NCBI RefSeq assembly: GCF_900114045.1 | Contig: NZ_FORQ01000001.1 | Span: forward strand, 930,001 to 994,000 | Source: Kaistella treverensis | GTDB taxonomy: Bacteria; Bacteroidota; Bacteroidia; Flavobacteriales; Weeksellaceae | DNA: 64,000 nt | Direction of reading: 5' to 3' | In this document: one piece after another, positions 1-8,352 of the stretch | Layout of the letters: every line of letters begins with the position of its first letter | How positions within the stretch are numbered: the first letter of the stretch is position 1 | The notes under the pieces: model-generated | What the model was told of the DNA's origin: nothing | Database searches by the model: none | What the model saw: only the letters and a program-made list of their open reading frames with translations | Translations under genes and position numbers: made by a program

Positions 1-255
1 GGACAAAAAACCTGCAAGCACGATCAAGTCGGTGTTTTTTGGCAAAATACTTATCAATTCCTGGGAGAAATTTTTCCCACGCGGAATTTTTTCGGCCTTA
101 ATTTGATGTTTTTTTGCTCTTTCTAAACCGTAGCAGTCGCGGTCTGCAACCACCAAACTGATTTGTGCGTCAGCAATTTCGCCACTTTCAACGCAGTCGA
201 TAATTCGCTGCAAATTGGTGCCGCCACCGGAAACTAAAACAACAATCTTTTTCAT
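1..255 (-). CDS. purN: Phosphoribosylglycinamide formyltransferase, N-terminal part (cut by window edge)
   Basis: Transfers a formyl group from 10-formyl-THF to GAR in purine synthesis (third step), in the cytoplasm. Translating the minus strand from the ATG at 255 gives 85 residues beginning MKKIVVLVSGGGTNLQRII. The SGGGTNLQ loop near residues 9-16 corresponds to the phosphate-binding GSGSNFQ-type motif of PurN, and the reading frame stays open to the window edge. It follows purM by 51 nt on the same strand, so the two purine genes are probably cotranscribed. The C-terminal half with the catalytic Asn-His-Asp lies outside the window. Confidence 0.93.
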   Translation of the reverse strand, partial: MKKIVVLVSGGGTNLQRIIDCVESGEIADAQISLVVADRDCYGLERAKKHQIKAEKIPRGKNFSQELISILPKNTDLIVLAGFLS

Positions 256-306
256 TTTACAAAACATAAAAATTTGCCGTTTAAAGGGCTAAAAATTTTC
301 AATTTT

Positions 307-1296
307 TTAAATCAGTTGGATTTTTTCCGGTCCTTCGGTGATTTCGCCAATTTCGTACGCATCTTCCACCAAGTTCATGACTTTTCCGGCGTGTTCCGGA
401 TCAACCACAACCACCATTCCGACACCCATATTGAACGTTCCGTACATTTCCATTCGCTCAATATTTCCTCTTTTTTCCAGTTCCAACATTACGGACGGAA
501 TTCTAATTTTCGAAGTTTCAATTGTGGCGCACAAATTTTCGGGGATAATTCGGGGAATATTTTCAATAATTCCACCGCCGGTGATGTGCGCAATTCCGGC
601 CAATCTCACCTCTTCCAAAATTTTATGAATGGGTTGAAAATACAATCTTGTCGGTTCCAAAAGCGTTTCGTAAAGTGGTTTTCCTTCAAATTCTTCATTA
701 AAATCCGGGAAAATTTTTCTCACCAAAGAAAATCCGTTGGAATGGAAACCGGAACTCGGCAAGGCGATAATTTTACAGCCTTTCTTTATTTTAGAACCAT
801 CGATAATATGGTTTTTTTCTACAATTCCAACGCAAAAACCGGCGACATCGTAATCACCAGGTTTGTACATTCCGGGCATTTCCGCGGTTTCACCACCAAT
901 CAGCGCGCAATTGTTGTCTTTGCAAGCTTTCACCATTCCCATCACAATTTCTGCCGCAATATCAGCATCAAGTTTTCCGCAGGCTAAATAATCAAGGAAA
1001 AATAAAGGTTTTGCGCCGTGGCAGATGATATCGTTCGCGCACATAGCAAAACAATCAACGCCGATTGAATCATATTTTTTAGAATCGAGTGCGACTTTAA
1101 GTTTCGTTCCTACTCCATCCGTTCCGCTGACCAAAACCGGATTTTTGTAACCTGCAATTTCATAAAAAGCACCGAAGCTTCCCAAATTATTTAAAACATT
1201 CGGGTTGTGCGTTTCTGCGACAGCAGATTTAATTTTATCTACGGTCTTGTAGCCTTCTTCTTTGTCTACACCGGCAGATTTATAGGTATTGCTCAT
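307..1296 (-). CDS. purM: Phosphoribosylformylglycinamidine cyclo-ligase (AIR synthetase)
   Basis: Closes the imidazole ring of FGAM using ATP to give AIR, the fifth step of purine synthesis. The 329 residues match the family's usual length. GTDGVGTKLK at about 58-67 and GGETAEMPG at about 134-142 are the signature ATP/phosphate motifs of the PurM fold, and the C-terminal half has the expected HITGGGIIENIPRI segment. It lies upstream of purN. The ATG at 1296 is taken because the protein begins directly at a normal N-terminus. A TAnnTTTA-like sequence about 20 nt upstream may be its -7 element. A strong hairpin sits upstream at 1340-1371. Confidence 0.97.
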   Translation of the reverse strand: MSNTYKSAGVDKEEGYKTVDKIKSAVAETHNPNVLNNLGSFGAFYEIAGYKNPVLVSGTDGVGTKLKVALDSKKYDSIGVDCFAMCANDIICHGAKPLFFLDYLACGKLDADIAAEIVMGMVKACKDNNCALIGGETAEMPGMYKPGDYDVAGFCVGIVEKNHIIDGSKIKKGCKIIALPSSGFHSNGFSLVRKIFPDFNEEFEGKPLYETLLEPTRLYFQPIHKILEEVRLAGIAHITGGGIIENIPRIIPENLCATIETSKIRIPSVMLELEKRGNIERMEMYGTFNMGVGMVVVVDPEHAGKVMNLVEDAYEIGEITEGPEKIQLI

Positions 1297-1339
1297 GGTT
1301 GCTTTTTTAAATAATGTACTATAAAGTTACGGAAATAAA

Positions 1340-1371
1340 AAAGCCGAAAGTCAGTCTGACCGTCGGCTTTT
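1340..1371. terminator. Terminator-like hairpin between divergent genes
   Basis: AAAGCCGA and TCGGCTTT form a stem around AAGTCAGTCTGACCG, flanked by A and T runs, so it could terminate on either strand. The position is odd because both neighbouring genes (purM and the DUF808 gene) read away from it. Confidence 0.6.
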
Positions 1372-1570
1372 CATTATTTTTCAGCGTCAATTTTCTCTCC
1401 AAAACTTTGGTTTATTTCTTTTGGTGAATAAAATTGAGGCGCTTTCACTTCTAAAAATTTGGTTTTGCGAAAATAATGATTTTTAAATCGATGATGAAAT
1501 TTCGGCTCACAATTTTTTATTAATGTTGCTGCGCGGAAAATAATTTTAAAGAAATGCTTATAAAATTCTC

Positions 1571-1578
1571 TATTTTTG
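1571..1578 (+). promoter_or_regulatory. Bacteroidota -7 element for the DUF808 gene
   Basis: TATTTTTG matches TAnnTTTG and lies 15 nt before the ATG at 1594. No TTG -33 element is visible at the usual spacing. Confidence 0.45.
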
Positions 1579-1593
1579 CTTCAAATAAATTTT

Positions 1594-2502
1594 ATGGCTT
1601 CAGGATTTTTCGCAATATTAGATGATATAGCAGCATTAATGGACGACGTGGCGGTCACCGCAAAAATAGCAACTCAAAAAACTGCGGGGATTTTGGGTGA
1701 TGACCTTGCAGTGAATGCGGAAAAGGCAACGGGTTTTCTGGAATCTCGTGAAATTCCGGTGTTGATGAAAATTATGCAGGGATCCTTCATTAACAAACTC
1801 ATCATCGTTCCCGTGGTATTTTTGTTGCAATGGCTTTATGAGCCGGCAATCAACATTATTCTGATTTTTGGCGGATTTTATCTGGCGTATGAAGGCATTG
1901 AAAAAATTATTGAATATGTTTTTCACCGTGGCAAAAAAGGACACGAAGTAATTGAAGAAGCAACAAAAAGCGACGAAAATGCCGCTGAGCTTGAAAAATC
2001 AAAAATAAAGTCCGCCGTTACGACAGATTTCATACTTTCACTGGAAATCGTAATTATTTCTTTAGCGTCTGCGAAAGATGGTTACGAGGCCTTAAAATCA
2101 CAATTCAATCCGCTGCTTGTGGAAATTGTAACCGTTTCTATTGTAGCGATAATCGCAACAGTAGGGGTCTACGGCATTGTTGCACTCATTGTGCGTATGG
2201 ACGATGCGGGCTATCGACTTATTAAAAAATCGAAAACAGAAAGTGGCGTATTGGTTTCAGTGGGAAATTTTCTGGTGAATGCTTTGCCGTGGGTTATTAA
2301 AGGCCTGGGCGTGGTGGGTACTGTCGCATTAATTTTGGTCGCAGGCGGAATTTTCGTTCATTATATTGAGTGGGTTCATGATCATTTTTTACCAAACTGG
2401 AATTCTATTGCGAGAGAATCTTTGGCCGGAATTATTGGCGGCTTAATCGCCATTCCTGTTTTTAAAATTGGCAGCAAGGCATTTGCGCTGATAAAAAAAT
2501 AA
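1594..2502 (+). CDS. DUF808 family membrane protein (YedI-like)
   Basis: Protein of 302 residues beginning MASGFFAILDDIAALMDDV, the very conserved N-terminus of the DUF808/YedI family of inner-membrane proteins of unknown function. Several hydrophobic segments follow, at about 70-90, 150-165, 185-210, 230-260 and 275-295. The start is placed at the ATG at 1594 rather than the upstream TTG at 1576 because the family begins at MASG. It is a single-gene unit with its own -7 element and a bidirectional terminator after it. No transport or enzymatic role can be inferred from the sequence. Confidence 0.93.
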   Translation: MASGFFAILDDIAALMDDVAVTAKIATQKTAGILGDDLAVNAEKATGFLESREIPVLMKIMQGSFINKLIIVPVVFLLQWLYEPAINIILIFGGFYLAYEGIEKIIEYVFHRGKKGHEVIEEATKSDENAAELEKSKIKSAVTTDFILSLEIVIISLASAKDGYEALKSQFNPLLVEIVTVSIVAIIATVGVYGIVALIVRMDDAGYRLIKKSKTESGVLVSVGNFLVNALPWVIKGLGVVGTVALILVAGGIFVHYIEWVHDHFLPNWNSIARESLAGIIGGLIAIPVFKIGSKAFALIKK

Positions 2503-2520
2503 TATATCATTATCAAAATA

Positions 2521-2550
2521 AAAAAAGCAGGAAAAATTTCCTGCTTTTTT
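2521..2550. terminator. Bidirectional terminator
   Basis: Nearly perfect hairpin with AAAAAAGCAGGAAA pairing to TTTCCTGCTTTTTT, between the convergent DUF808 and pirin genes. Confidence 0.88.
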
Positions 2551-2567
2551 GCTCTTCTTTTTGATTT

Positions 2568-3278
2568 TTAATTCATCGGAACTTCCATCATTAAAATTTC
2601 GGAATTTTCTCCGGCTTCAATGGTGAAATTTTCGGTTTCCCAAATTCCGAAACCGTCTCGTGTTTCTAAAACCTGATCGCCAACTTTCGCGGAACCTTTT
2701 AAAATAAAAATATAAACACCGTTGCCTTTTTTGTGCAAATCATATTTTTTGGCGGTTATTTGGTCGAATTTCCCCAAATTAAACCACGCATCCTGATGAA
2801 TCCAAACGCCGTCGTCATCAGCATTTGGTGAAAGAATCTGCTGAAATTCATTCATCTTTTCATTTTCTTTAATGCTGATTTGGTCGTAACGCGGCGTCAC
2901 ATTCATCTTGTTCGGAATTACCCAAATCTGCAGAAATTTCACCAATTCATCTTTATTTTTGTTGTACTCGCTGTGCTGAACTCCGGTTCCGGCGCTCATC
3001 ACCTGAATTTCACCGTTACGGATGACGGCAGAAGTTCCCATGGAATCTTTATGTTCCAAATCTCCTTCGAGCGGAATGGAAATTATTTCCATATCGCGGT
3101 GCGGATGCGCGCCGAAACCCATTCCAGAAGCGACCTGATCGTCATTTAAAACCCGCAAAGCACCAAAATTCATGCGTTCCGGATTGTAATAATTGGCAAA
3201 ACTGAAAGTATGGTAAGATTTTAACCAGCCGTGATCCGCAAAACCGCGGGAATCTGCTTTGTGGTATACTGTTGTCAT
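2568..3278 (-). CDS. Pirin family protein (YhhW/quercetinase type)
   Basis: Bicupin of 236 residues. The metal ligands of E. coli YhhW are conserved at H58 and H60 in GAHPHRDMEI and at H102 and E104 in GVQHSEYN, so quercetin 2,3-dioxygenase-like metal binding is expected. The physiological substrate of this family is not known. An in-frame ATG lies six codons upstream (3296), but the family begins at MTTVYHKADSRG, so 3278 is preferred. A TAAATTTG -7 element (3306-3313, minus) is correctly placed for it. This is the first of three pirins in the window; the others are at 56291 and 59013. Confidence 0.9.
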   Translation of the reverse strand: MTTVYHKADSRGFADHGWLKSYHTFSFANYYNPERMNFGALRVLNDDQVASGMGFGAHPHRDMEIISIPLEGDLEHKDSMGTSAVIRNGEIQVMSAGTGVQHSEYNKNKDELVKFLQIWVIPNKMNVTPRYDQISIKENEKMNEFQQILSPNADDDGVWIHQDAWFNLGKFDQITAKKYDLHKKGNGVYIFILKGSAKVGDQVLETRDGFGIWETENFTIEAGENSEILMMEVPMN

Positions 3279-3305
3279 TTTGTTGCGTTTGATCATTTAA
3301 TACTA

Positions 3306-3313
3306 CAAATTTA
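3306..3313 (-). promoter_or_regulatory. -7 element of the pirin gene
   Basis: CAAATTTA on the plus strand reads TAAATTTG on the minus strand, 27 nt upstream of the chosen pirin start. No -33 match is seen. Confidence 0.45.
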
Positions 3314-3567
3314 AAATATCAGACTTTCCCAGTCATTGATATAAGATAAGAAATTTTCAGTTTAAAAGAAAGGCTATTTATAATAATAATTTTTTTTAAA
3401 ATATACTGCCTTAAACAACATTTGATATGCTGAAAATAAATTTAAAATTTTAATTTTTTTAAACAAATATAAAAAATTGCTAAAAAAAAAGCACGTTTAT
3501 TCAGTTTTGGACATTCATAAAGATTTTTTTGATATTTTTACTATAAGAATCAATTAAATAATTTATT

Positions 3568-4074
3568 ATGAAAACACTTTTAAGTTTCTCATCAACATTA
3601 TTATTGATAATGATGTTATTTTCTTGCGAAGCAAGAGTGACAGCATTTACAAAGATTGATACTTCAAATCCGCTTTCAAATCGGTTTACTGTAAAATCTG
3701 ATTTAAATAAAGACATCTCTGGCGGTGAAATAATTAACAGAATAGGCAGAGATGCTGGACTTGAAAAAAACCAAAAATTATCTGATATTAGGTTAAGAAA
3801 ACTAACACAATCGGAAAAGAATGAAAAAGACGCTGATAAGCCTATTTATGTATTACAGGCAAAAACAACAAACGGAATAAGTATAGCGCATATATTCTCT
3901 ACAAACGGTGATGAAACAGCATTGATTAGTGAAAGGAAAACTTGTAAATGCACATCAACTCAATGTGCACACGGATGCAATGCAGAAATATTCGGAGGGA
4001 ATTGTAGCTGTTCGAACTGTTCTGCTAAATGCAAAAAAGAATCTACAGTTACGGAGGAACCAGAGGGACCGTAA
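3568..4074 (+). CDS. Hypothetical lipoprotein with a Cys-rich C-terminal tail
   Basis: Protein of 168 residues that I do not recognise. Residues 1-20 form a signal peptide ending in the lipobox LFSC (C20), so it is probably a lipid-anchored envelope protein. Residues about 21-123 are polar and have no cysteine. Residues 126-155 then hold eight cysteines (126, 128, 133, 137, 146, 148, 151, 155), with CxC and CxxC spacings, one His and no hydrophobic stretch. That suggests metal binding or a disulfide-knotted tail. The gene stands alone between AT-rich intergenic stretches of 270-290 nt and is more AT-rich than its neighbours, so recent acquisition is possible. The tail ends EEPEGP. Confidence 0.8.
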   Translation: MKTLLSFSSTLLLIMMLFSCEARVTAFTKIDTSNPLSNRFTVKSDLNKDISGGEIINRIGRDAGLEKNQKLSDIRLRKLTQSEKNEKDADKPIYVLQAKTTNGISIAHIFSTNGDETALISERKTCKCTSTQCAHGCNAEIFGGNCSCSNCSAKCKKESTVTEEPEGP

Positions 4075-4245
4075 GAAATTTAAATCTACACTAAAGCGGG
4101 CATTTTTTGTTCGCTTTTTTTATTTACTATTTCTAAGGAATTAAATGTTGCCAATTGAAGTCGCGTCTTGAGAGAAGAAGTAAAATAGATTTTATCATGG
4201 AAAAACAAACTGCTTTTTAATCCAACTACATTTCCTTAAAACGCA

Positions 4246-4271
4246 AATAAAAAACGGACAAAAGCCCGTTC
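4246..4271 (-). terminator. Terminator of the starch-locus sugar permease
   Basis: On the minus strand AACGGGC, TTTTG and TCCGTT form a short stem with one mismatch followed by a T run. It lies just after the permease stop at 4296. Confidence 0.6.
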
Positions 4272-4295
4272 CTTACTATCTATATCTACTGTATT

Positions 4296-5678
4296 TTAAA
4301 AGTGAACCTGCTGAATTTCTTCCTGCAATTCCTGCGGCGATTCATCGGGATCATTTTTGATTAAAAACATGGTTACGGCCGCTGCAATCAGCATACAGAC
4401 GCCACCAACAACCACATATTCAATTGCCATATTTCCGAAGAGATTTTTCACGATCGGTCCACCAAAAATCCCGTTAATGATCTGCGGAATTACGATGAAA
4501 AAATTAAAAATTCCCATATAAACCCCCATTTTTCTTAAAGGAATTGCGTCAATCAGCATTGCGTATGGCATCGCTAAAATACTCGCCCACGCAAAACCAA
4601 GACCGACCATGGAAATCCAAAGCATGTTCGTGTCTTTAATAAAAAACATGGAAATCAGTCCCAAACCTCCGCAAAATAAAGCCAAAGCATGCGTCTGTTT
4701 TTTACCGATCGCTTTTGCAATTGGTGTCAGCAAAAATGCAAACGGAATCGCAAATAAATTATACAAACCGAATAAATGTCCGGTTAAATCACCTGCTTTA
4801 TTGAATTCTAAAGATTTGGTATCGTCCGGAGCAAGTCCGAAATGATGCGTCGCCAAAGCACTTGTGGTGAAAACCCACATGGTGAACAATGCGAACCAGG
4901 AGAAAAACTGCACTGCACCTAATTTTTTCATTAAAGGAGGAATTTTCGCAAAATCTTTGAATATATCAGAGAATTTTGACTTTTCAAGGTTTGGTTCGTC
5001 ATCAGAAAAATCGGCAAATTCCTGTGGAGAATATTCTCGCGTGCTCAAAACTGTATATAAAATTGAAATAATTAAGACCGCCGCGCCTACGTAAAACGCG
5101 TAGATCACGTTATCGGCCACATAACCTTCCGGCGCCACATTTGAAACGCCCATTTTGGTAAGCCAGTTTGGCATTTCAGAACCGATTACGGCACCAATTC
5201 CAATTAAAATCGTCTGTACGCTGAAACCCAGAGTTCCCTGATGTTTCGGCAACATGTCGCCCACCAAAGCGCGAAAAGGTTCCATCGCCACATTAATTGA
5301 AGCATCCATCATCGCAAGGAAAATCACCGCCAAAAGCAAAACGCTGGCGCCCATCATAGCTGTTACGGAAGCGGCATTAGGTAAAAATACAAGACCAACG
5401 GCGCAAAGCACGGCACCAATTAAAAAATACGGTTTTCTACGCCCAAGCGGACTCCAGGTATTGTCGCCCATATGCCCGATAATCGGTTGAACCAAAAGTC
5501 CGGTGATTGGTGCCACGAGCCAAAACCAGGAAAGTTCGTGGACATCAGCACCGAAGTTCGCGAGAATTCTACTGGCGTTCCCATTTTGCAATCCGAAAGC
5601 CATCTGGATGCCGAGAAATCCCATACTCATGTTGATGATCTGAGCCAGACTGAGATTGGGTTTTATTCTTTTAGCCAT
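4296..5678 (-). CDS. MFS sugar permease (SLC45/GPH-like, maltose-type)
   Basis: Polytopic inner-membrane carrier of 460 residues with about 12 hydrophobic segments. GHMGDNTWSPLGRRKPY at about 68-84 is the loop 2-3 signature of the SLC45/sucrose-maltose branch of the major facilitator superfamily, which are mainly sugar:H+ symporters. It is the last gene of the starch locus, 36 nt after the NTF2-like gene. That position suggests import of maltose or maltodextrins released in the periplasm by the GH97 and GH13 enzymes. The substrate is inferred from context, not from residues. Confidence 0.85.
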   Translation of the reverse strand: MAKRIKPNLSLAQIINMSMGFLGIQMAFGLQNGNASRILANFGADVHELSWFWLVAPITGLLVQPIIGHMGDNTWSPLGRRKPYFLIGAVLCAVGLVFLPNAASVTAMMGASVLLLAVIFLAMMDASINVAMEPFRALVGDMLPKHQGTLGFSVQTILIGIGAVIGSEMPNWLTKMGVSNVAPEGYVADNVIYAFYVGAAVLIISILYTVLSTREYSPQEFADFSDDEPNLEKSKFSDIFKDFAKIPPLMKKLGAVQFFSWFALFTMWVFTTSALATHHFGLAPDDTKSLEFNKAGDLTGHLFGLYNLFAIPFAFLLTPIAKAIGKKQTHALALFCGGLGLISMFFIKDTNMLWISMVGLGFAWASILAMPYAMLIDAIPLRKMGVYMGIFNFFIVIPQIINGIFGGPIVKNLFGNMAIEYVVVGGVCMLIAAAVTMFLIKNDPDESPQELQEEIQQVHF

Positions 5679-5714
5679 ATTTTTTTTATTAATATTGGTA
5701 TAATTTAAATCAGA

Positions 5715-6236
5715 TTATTTTTTCAATTCGGTCATTAAAGCGTCTTCGATGGGCGCTTTTATTGCGGTTACCTGATCATTAACGTCATTAGGAACGGTCA
5801 TGGATAACACGTACTGGCGGATTTTCCATTTTCCACCGATTTTTTCCAGAACGCCGGAGCCGCGGCAAATTTTCATCTGCGTATCCAAAAGTTCATCAAA
5901 CCAGGCATATTTTCCGTCGGCGCTGAAAGTGATATTTCTTTTTAACGAAGTAAAATTCCAGGCTTTTCCTTTGTCAAAGTAAGGTTTTGCCCAAACCATA
6001 AATTCTTTTTTATTCCATATTTCTGTGGCGTCGGTACCATTAAATGTTGATTCCTCCGCGTAGAGGTCGAAATATTTTTCGTAATCCGTGGTGGCGGCGA
6101 AAGTGTTTAAATCATCTAAAACTTTAGAAACATTTTTCTTCTGCACATTTTCATAGAAACCTTTTGTCTGGGCTGATAAGGAAATAGAAAATCCGAAGAC
6201 AAGCAACAGGATTCCGAGGGTAGTATATTTTTTCAT
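5715..6236 (-). CDS. Secreted NTF2/SnoaL-like domain protein
   Basis: Protein of 173 residues with a cleavable signal peptide (1-22, ending SLSAQ) and no lipobox. The remainder has the alpha+beta cone pattern of SnoaL-like/NTF2-like proteins: an initial helix, FDLYAEESTFNGTDATEIW, and a C-terminal GSGVLEKIGGKWKIRQYVLS strand pair. Such proteins bind small molecules or subunits, and catalysis cannot be predicted. It lies between the amylase and sugar-permease genes (25 and 36 nt gaps), so it is probably cotranscribed. A role in starch use is inferred only from position. Confidence 0.75.
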   Translation of the reverse strand: MKKYTTLGILLLVFGFSISLSAQTKGFYENVQKKNVSKVLDDLNTFAATTDYEKYFDLYAEESTFNGTDATEIWNKKEFMVWAKPYFDKGKAWNFTSLKRNITFSADGKYAWFDELLDTQMKICRGSGVLEKIGGKWKIRQYVLSMTVPNDVNDQVTAIKAPIEDALMTELKK

Positions 6237-6261
6237 TGTTAAATGGGCATTTTTTTGGAAA

Positions 6262-8118
6262 TTATTTCAGTTCTAAAATTAAAGAAGATTTCTGAGAAAC
6301 CGTTAATTTTTTTTCGCTGCTAATTGGGTGTTTTTTTCCGGAAATTACATCGGTTCCAGAGGAAACTCCGTTTAATGATTTTGCGAAACGGTTTAAAGCA
6401 AAAGTCTGGTCTTTTTCATTGTTATTAATGACCACCATTACTTTTTCTTTGTCATTATAGCGGAAATAAACATACACCTTTTCTTTTGGCATATAATGTT
6501 TGGTTTTTCCGATGTGGATGACGTCTTTATTTTTCCGCCAGTTCAAAAGTTTTTGGGTGTAGTCGTGAAATTCTTTTTGTTCTGCAGTTTGCGTTTTCGG
6601 ATCGAAAGCATTTTGTTGATCACCTTTCCAGCCACCTGGGAAATCGCGGCGGATGTCGGCATCACCTTTGGATTTTTCACCACGCATTCCGATTTCGGAA
6701 CCGTAATAAATCTGAGGTATTCCGCGCACGGTGGAAATCAGCGACAGTGCCATTTTGTAATAGCGCGCGTCGCCGTTGAAAATTTCATTAAACCTTTCGG
6801 TATCGTGATTTTCGAAGAAAACCAAAATATTATTAATGTCAGGATAAAGAAAATCGTTGCCGAACGAATTGTAGATTTTAATCATTCCTTTGTCCCAACT
6901 TTCCTCTTCCTTCAGCGCGCCTGGCAAATCGGTGTACAACGTAAAATCCATAACAGACGGCAGATTGGAATTATAACCGTCTATTTCGGCAATTTTTGAG
7001 TCTTTTTGCCAGTAAGAAATATGTGCGGGATTGTACATCCAGGCTTCGCCGACGATATTAAATTTCGGATATTCATCGGTGATTGCTTTCGCCCATTTTG
7101 CCATCCCAGTTTTATCATTGTAGGGGTAGGTATCTACGCGCATTCCGCCGAGTTCTGCGTATTCAATCCACCAAATAGCGTTTTGCGTTAAATATTTCAA
7201 AACCAAAGGATTGCTTTGATTTAAATCCGGCATGGTGGTATCAAACCAACCGTTTAAAGCTTCTTTTTTGTCGATTTCCGCAACATTGGTGTCGAACTGC
7301 GAAGTTGTTCGGTAATTCGATCTTTTGAAACCGTATTTACCTTCACCATCCGGGAACTGATGAATCCAGTCTTTAGTCGGCAAATCCTGAATAAGCCAGT
7401 GCGAAATTCCCCAGTGATTCGTGACATAATCCTGAATAAGCATCATGCCGCGCTTCTGAAGTTCACGGGAAAGTTCCAGATATTCTTCATTGGTTCCGTA
7501 ACGGCCGTCGATTTTGTATAAATCGGTTTGCGCGTAGCCATGATAGGAAGTTTGTTTTTCGTTGTCTTCATTCGCGGGCGTGAGCCAAAGCGCCGTAACA
7601 CCTAGATTTTGCAAATAATCCAAATTATTGATGATGCCACGTAAATCTCCGCCATGACGACCGTTGGGTGCATTTCTATTCAATTTATCTGTGAGATTTT
7701 TCTGAGAATCGTTTTTCTCATCGCCGTTGGCAAAGCGATCCGGCATGATCAGATACATGACATCTTTCGAAGTAAAAGAATTTCGCTCCGCGGAATTGGG
7801 TTTGCGGCTTTTCAGTTCGTAAGTGTAGGAATAAACGGTTTTATTCTTGTCTTTAAAATTGATTTTAAAGGTAGGCGAATTAATCTCATCCGTGTTTACC
7901 GTAATGAAAACGTAGTTTGGATTTTCGGTTTTCGTAAGGTCTTTGATGGAAATTTTATCGGATAAATCGACCGAATATTTGGAAATGTCTTTCCCGTACA
8001 CCATAATCTGGAGTTCGGGATTTTTCATGCCTTTCCACCAAAATGCGGGTTCTACCTTTTGGATTTGGGCAAAGGAAAATACCGAGATAAAGAGGCAAAA
8101 AAATGCGATTTTCTTCAT
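6262..8118 (-). CDS. GH13 alpha-amylase family enzyme (neopullulanase/cyclomaltodextrinase-like, SusA-type)
   Basis: Exported enzyme of 618 residues: signal peptide 1-18, an N-terminal beta domain (about 20-105) like that of cyclomaltodextrinases, then the (beta/alpha)8 barrel. The GH13 catalytic triad is visible: nucleophile D329 in GGMRVDTYPY, acid/base E358 in VGEAWMY and D439 in FFENHDTERF. It would cut alpha-1,4 (and perhaps alpha-1,6) maltodextrin bonds in the periplasm. The open frame extends 34 codons further upstream, but that part overlaps the repeat element region and lacks a signal peptide, so the ATG at 8118 is chosen. Confidence 0.93.
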   Translation of the reverse strand: MKKIAFFCLFISVFSFAQIQKVEPAFWWKGMKNPELQIMVYGKDISKYSVDLSDKISIKDLTKTENPNYVFITVNTDEINSPTFKINFKDKNKTVYSYTYELKSRKPNSAERNSFTSKDVMYLIMPDRFANGDEKNDSQKNLTDKLNRNAPNGRHGGDLRGIINNLDYLQNLGVTALWLTPANEDNEKQTSYHGYAQTDLYKIDGRYGTNEEYLELSRELQKRGMMLIQDYVTNHWGISHWLIQDLPTKDWIHQFPDGEGKYGFKRSNYRTTSQFDTNVAEIDKKEALNGWFDTTMPDLNQSNPLVLKYLTQNAIWWIEYAELGGMRVDTYPYNDKTGMAKWAKAITDEYPKFNIVGEAWMYNPAHISYWQKDSKIAEIDGYNSNLPSVMDFTLYTDLPGALKEEESWDKGMIKIYNSFGNDFLYPDINNILVFFENHDTERFNEIFNGDARYYKMALSLISTVRGIPQIYYGSEIGMRGEKSKGDADIRRDFPGGWKGDQQNAFDPKTQTAEQKEFHDYTQKLLNWRKNKDVIHIGKTKHYMPKEKVYVYFRYNDKEKVMVVINNNEKDQTFALNRFAKSLNGVSSGTDVISGKKHPISSEKKLTVSQKSSLILELK

Positions 8119-8134
8119 TGTAATAATTTTTGGG

Positions 8135-8160
8135 GCGCGAGCGAAGCGAGCGCCAATGTT
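8135..8160. repeat. GC-rich hairpin beside repeat copy A
   Basis: GGCGC and GCGCC bracket a GAGCGAAGCGA core immediately upstream of the GH13 start and 16 nt from the Flavo-1-like element. It is far more GC-rich than the surroundings and looks like part of the same repeat unit. Confidence 0.5.
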
Positions 8161-8175
8161 CACCGATTTGTCATT

Positions 8176-8242
8176 AGCCCCGATTGCAGCGGCATCCTTT
8201 TGCGACGCGGAGCGGAGCAAAAGATACAGCGGAAAGCGGGAA
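8176..8242 (+). repeat. Flavo-1-like GC-rich hairpin element, copy A
   Basis: The order is AGCCCCGATT, AGCGGCATCCTTTTGCG, a GC-rich loop, GCAAAAGATACAGCGG and AAGCGGG. The halves can pair (CCCG with CGGG, CTTTTGC with GCAAAAG). The conserved pieces agree with my memory of the Flavo-1 RNA motif of Flavobacteria, which was not checked by a covariance model. It lies in the gap between the GH97 and GH13 genes but reads on the opposite strand to them. The other copies are at 33884, 51164 and 62243. Confidence 0.65.
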
Positions 8243-8244
8243 AA

Positions 8245-8330
8245 AGCTCCTGAAAAAACTGATATTGTTTTTCGACAAACTCAAAAAAAACGTCCAAAAA
8301 GCGGCTAATTTTTTGAGATTTTTAGGAGCT
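8245..8330. repeat. Long-range inverted repeat
   Basis: AGCTCCT at 8245-8251 is complementary to AGGAGCT at 8324-8330, with A and T runs extending the pairing. It directly follows copy A and ends 22 nt before the GH97 stop. Confidence 0.4.
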
Positions 8331-8352
8331 GAAATTTTCGCGCTTAAAAGCA

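Noticed and set aside
274-987. Long plus-strand frame opposite purM
   Set aside because: It lies entirely antisense to a clear purM gene; its His/Asn/Phe-rich composition is that of a shadow frame.
3929-4144. Frame overlapping the Cys-rich lipoprotein
   Set aside because: Out-of-frame shadow; the lipoprotein frame has a signal peptide and ordered Cys spacing.
8119-8220. N-terminal extension of the GH13 amylase frame
   Set aside because: It overlaps the GC-rich hairpin/repeat region, and the ATG at 8118 starts a normal signal peptide.
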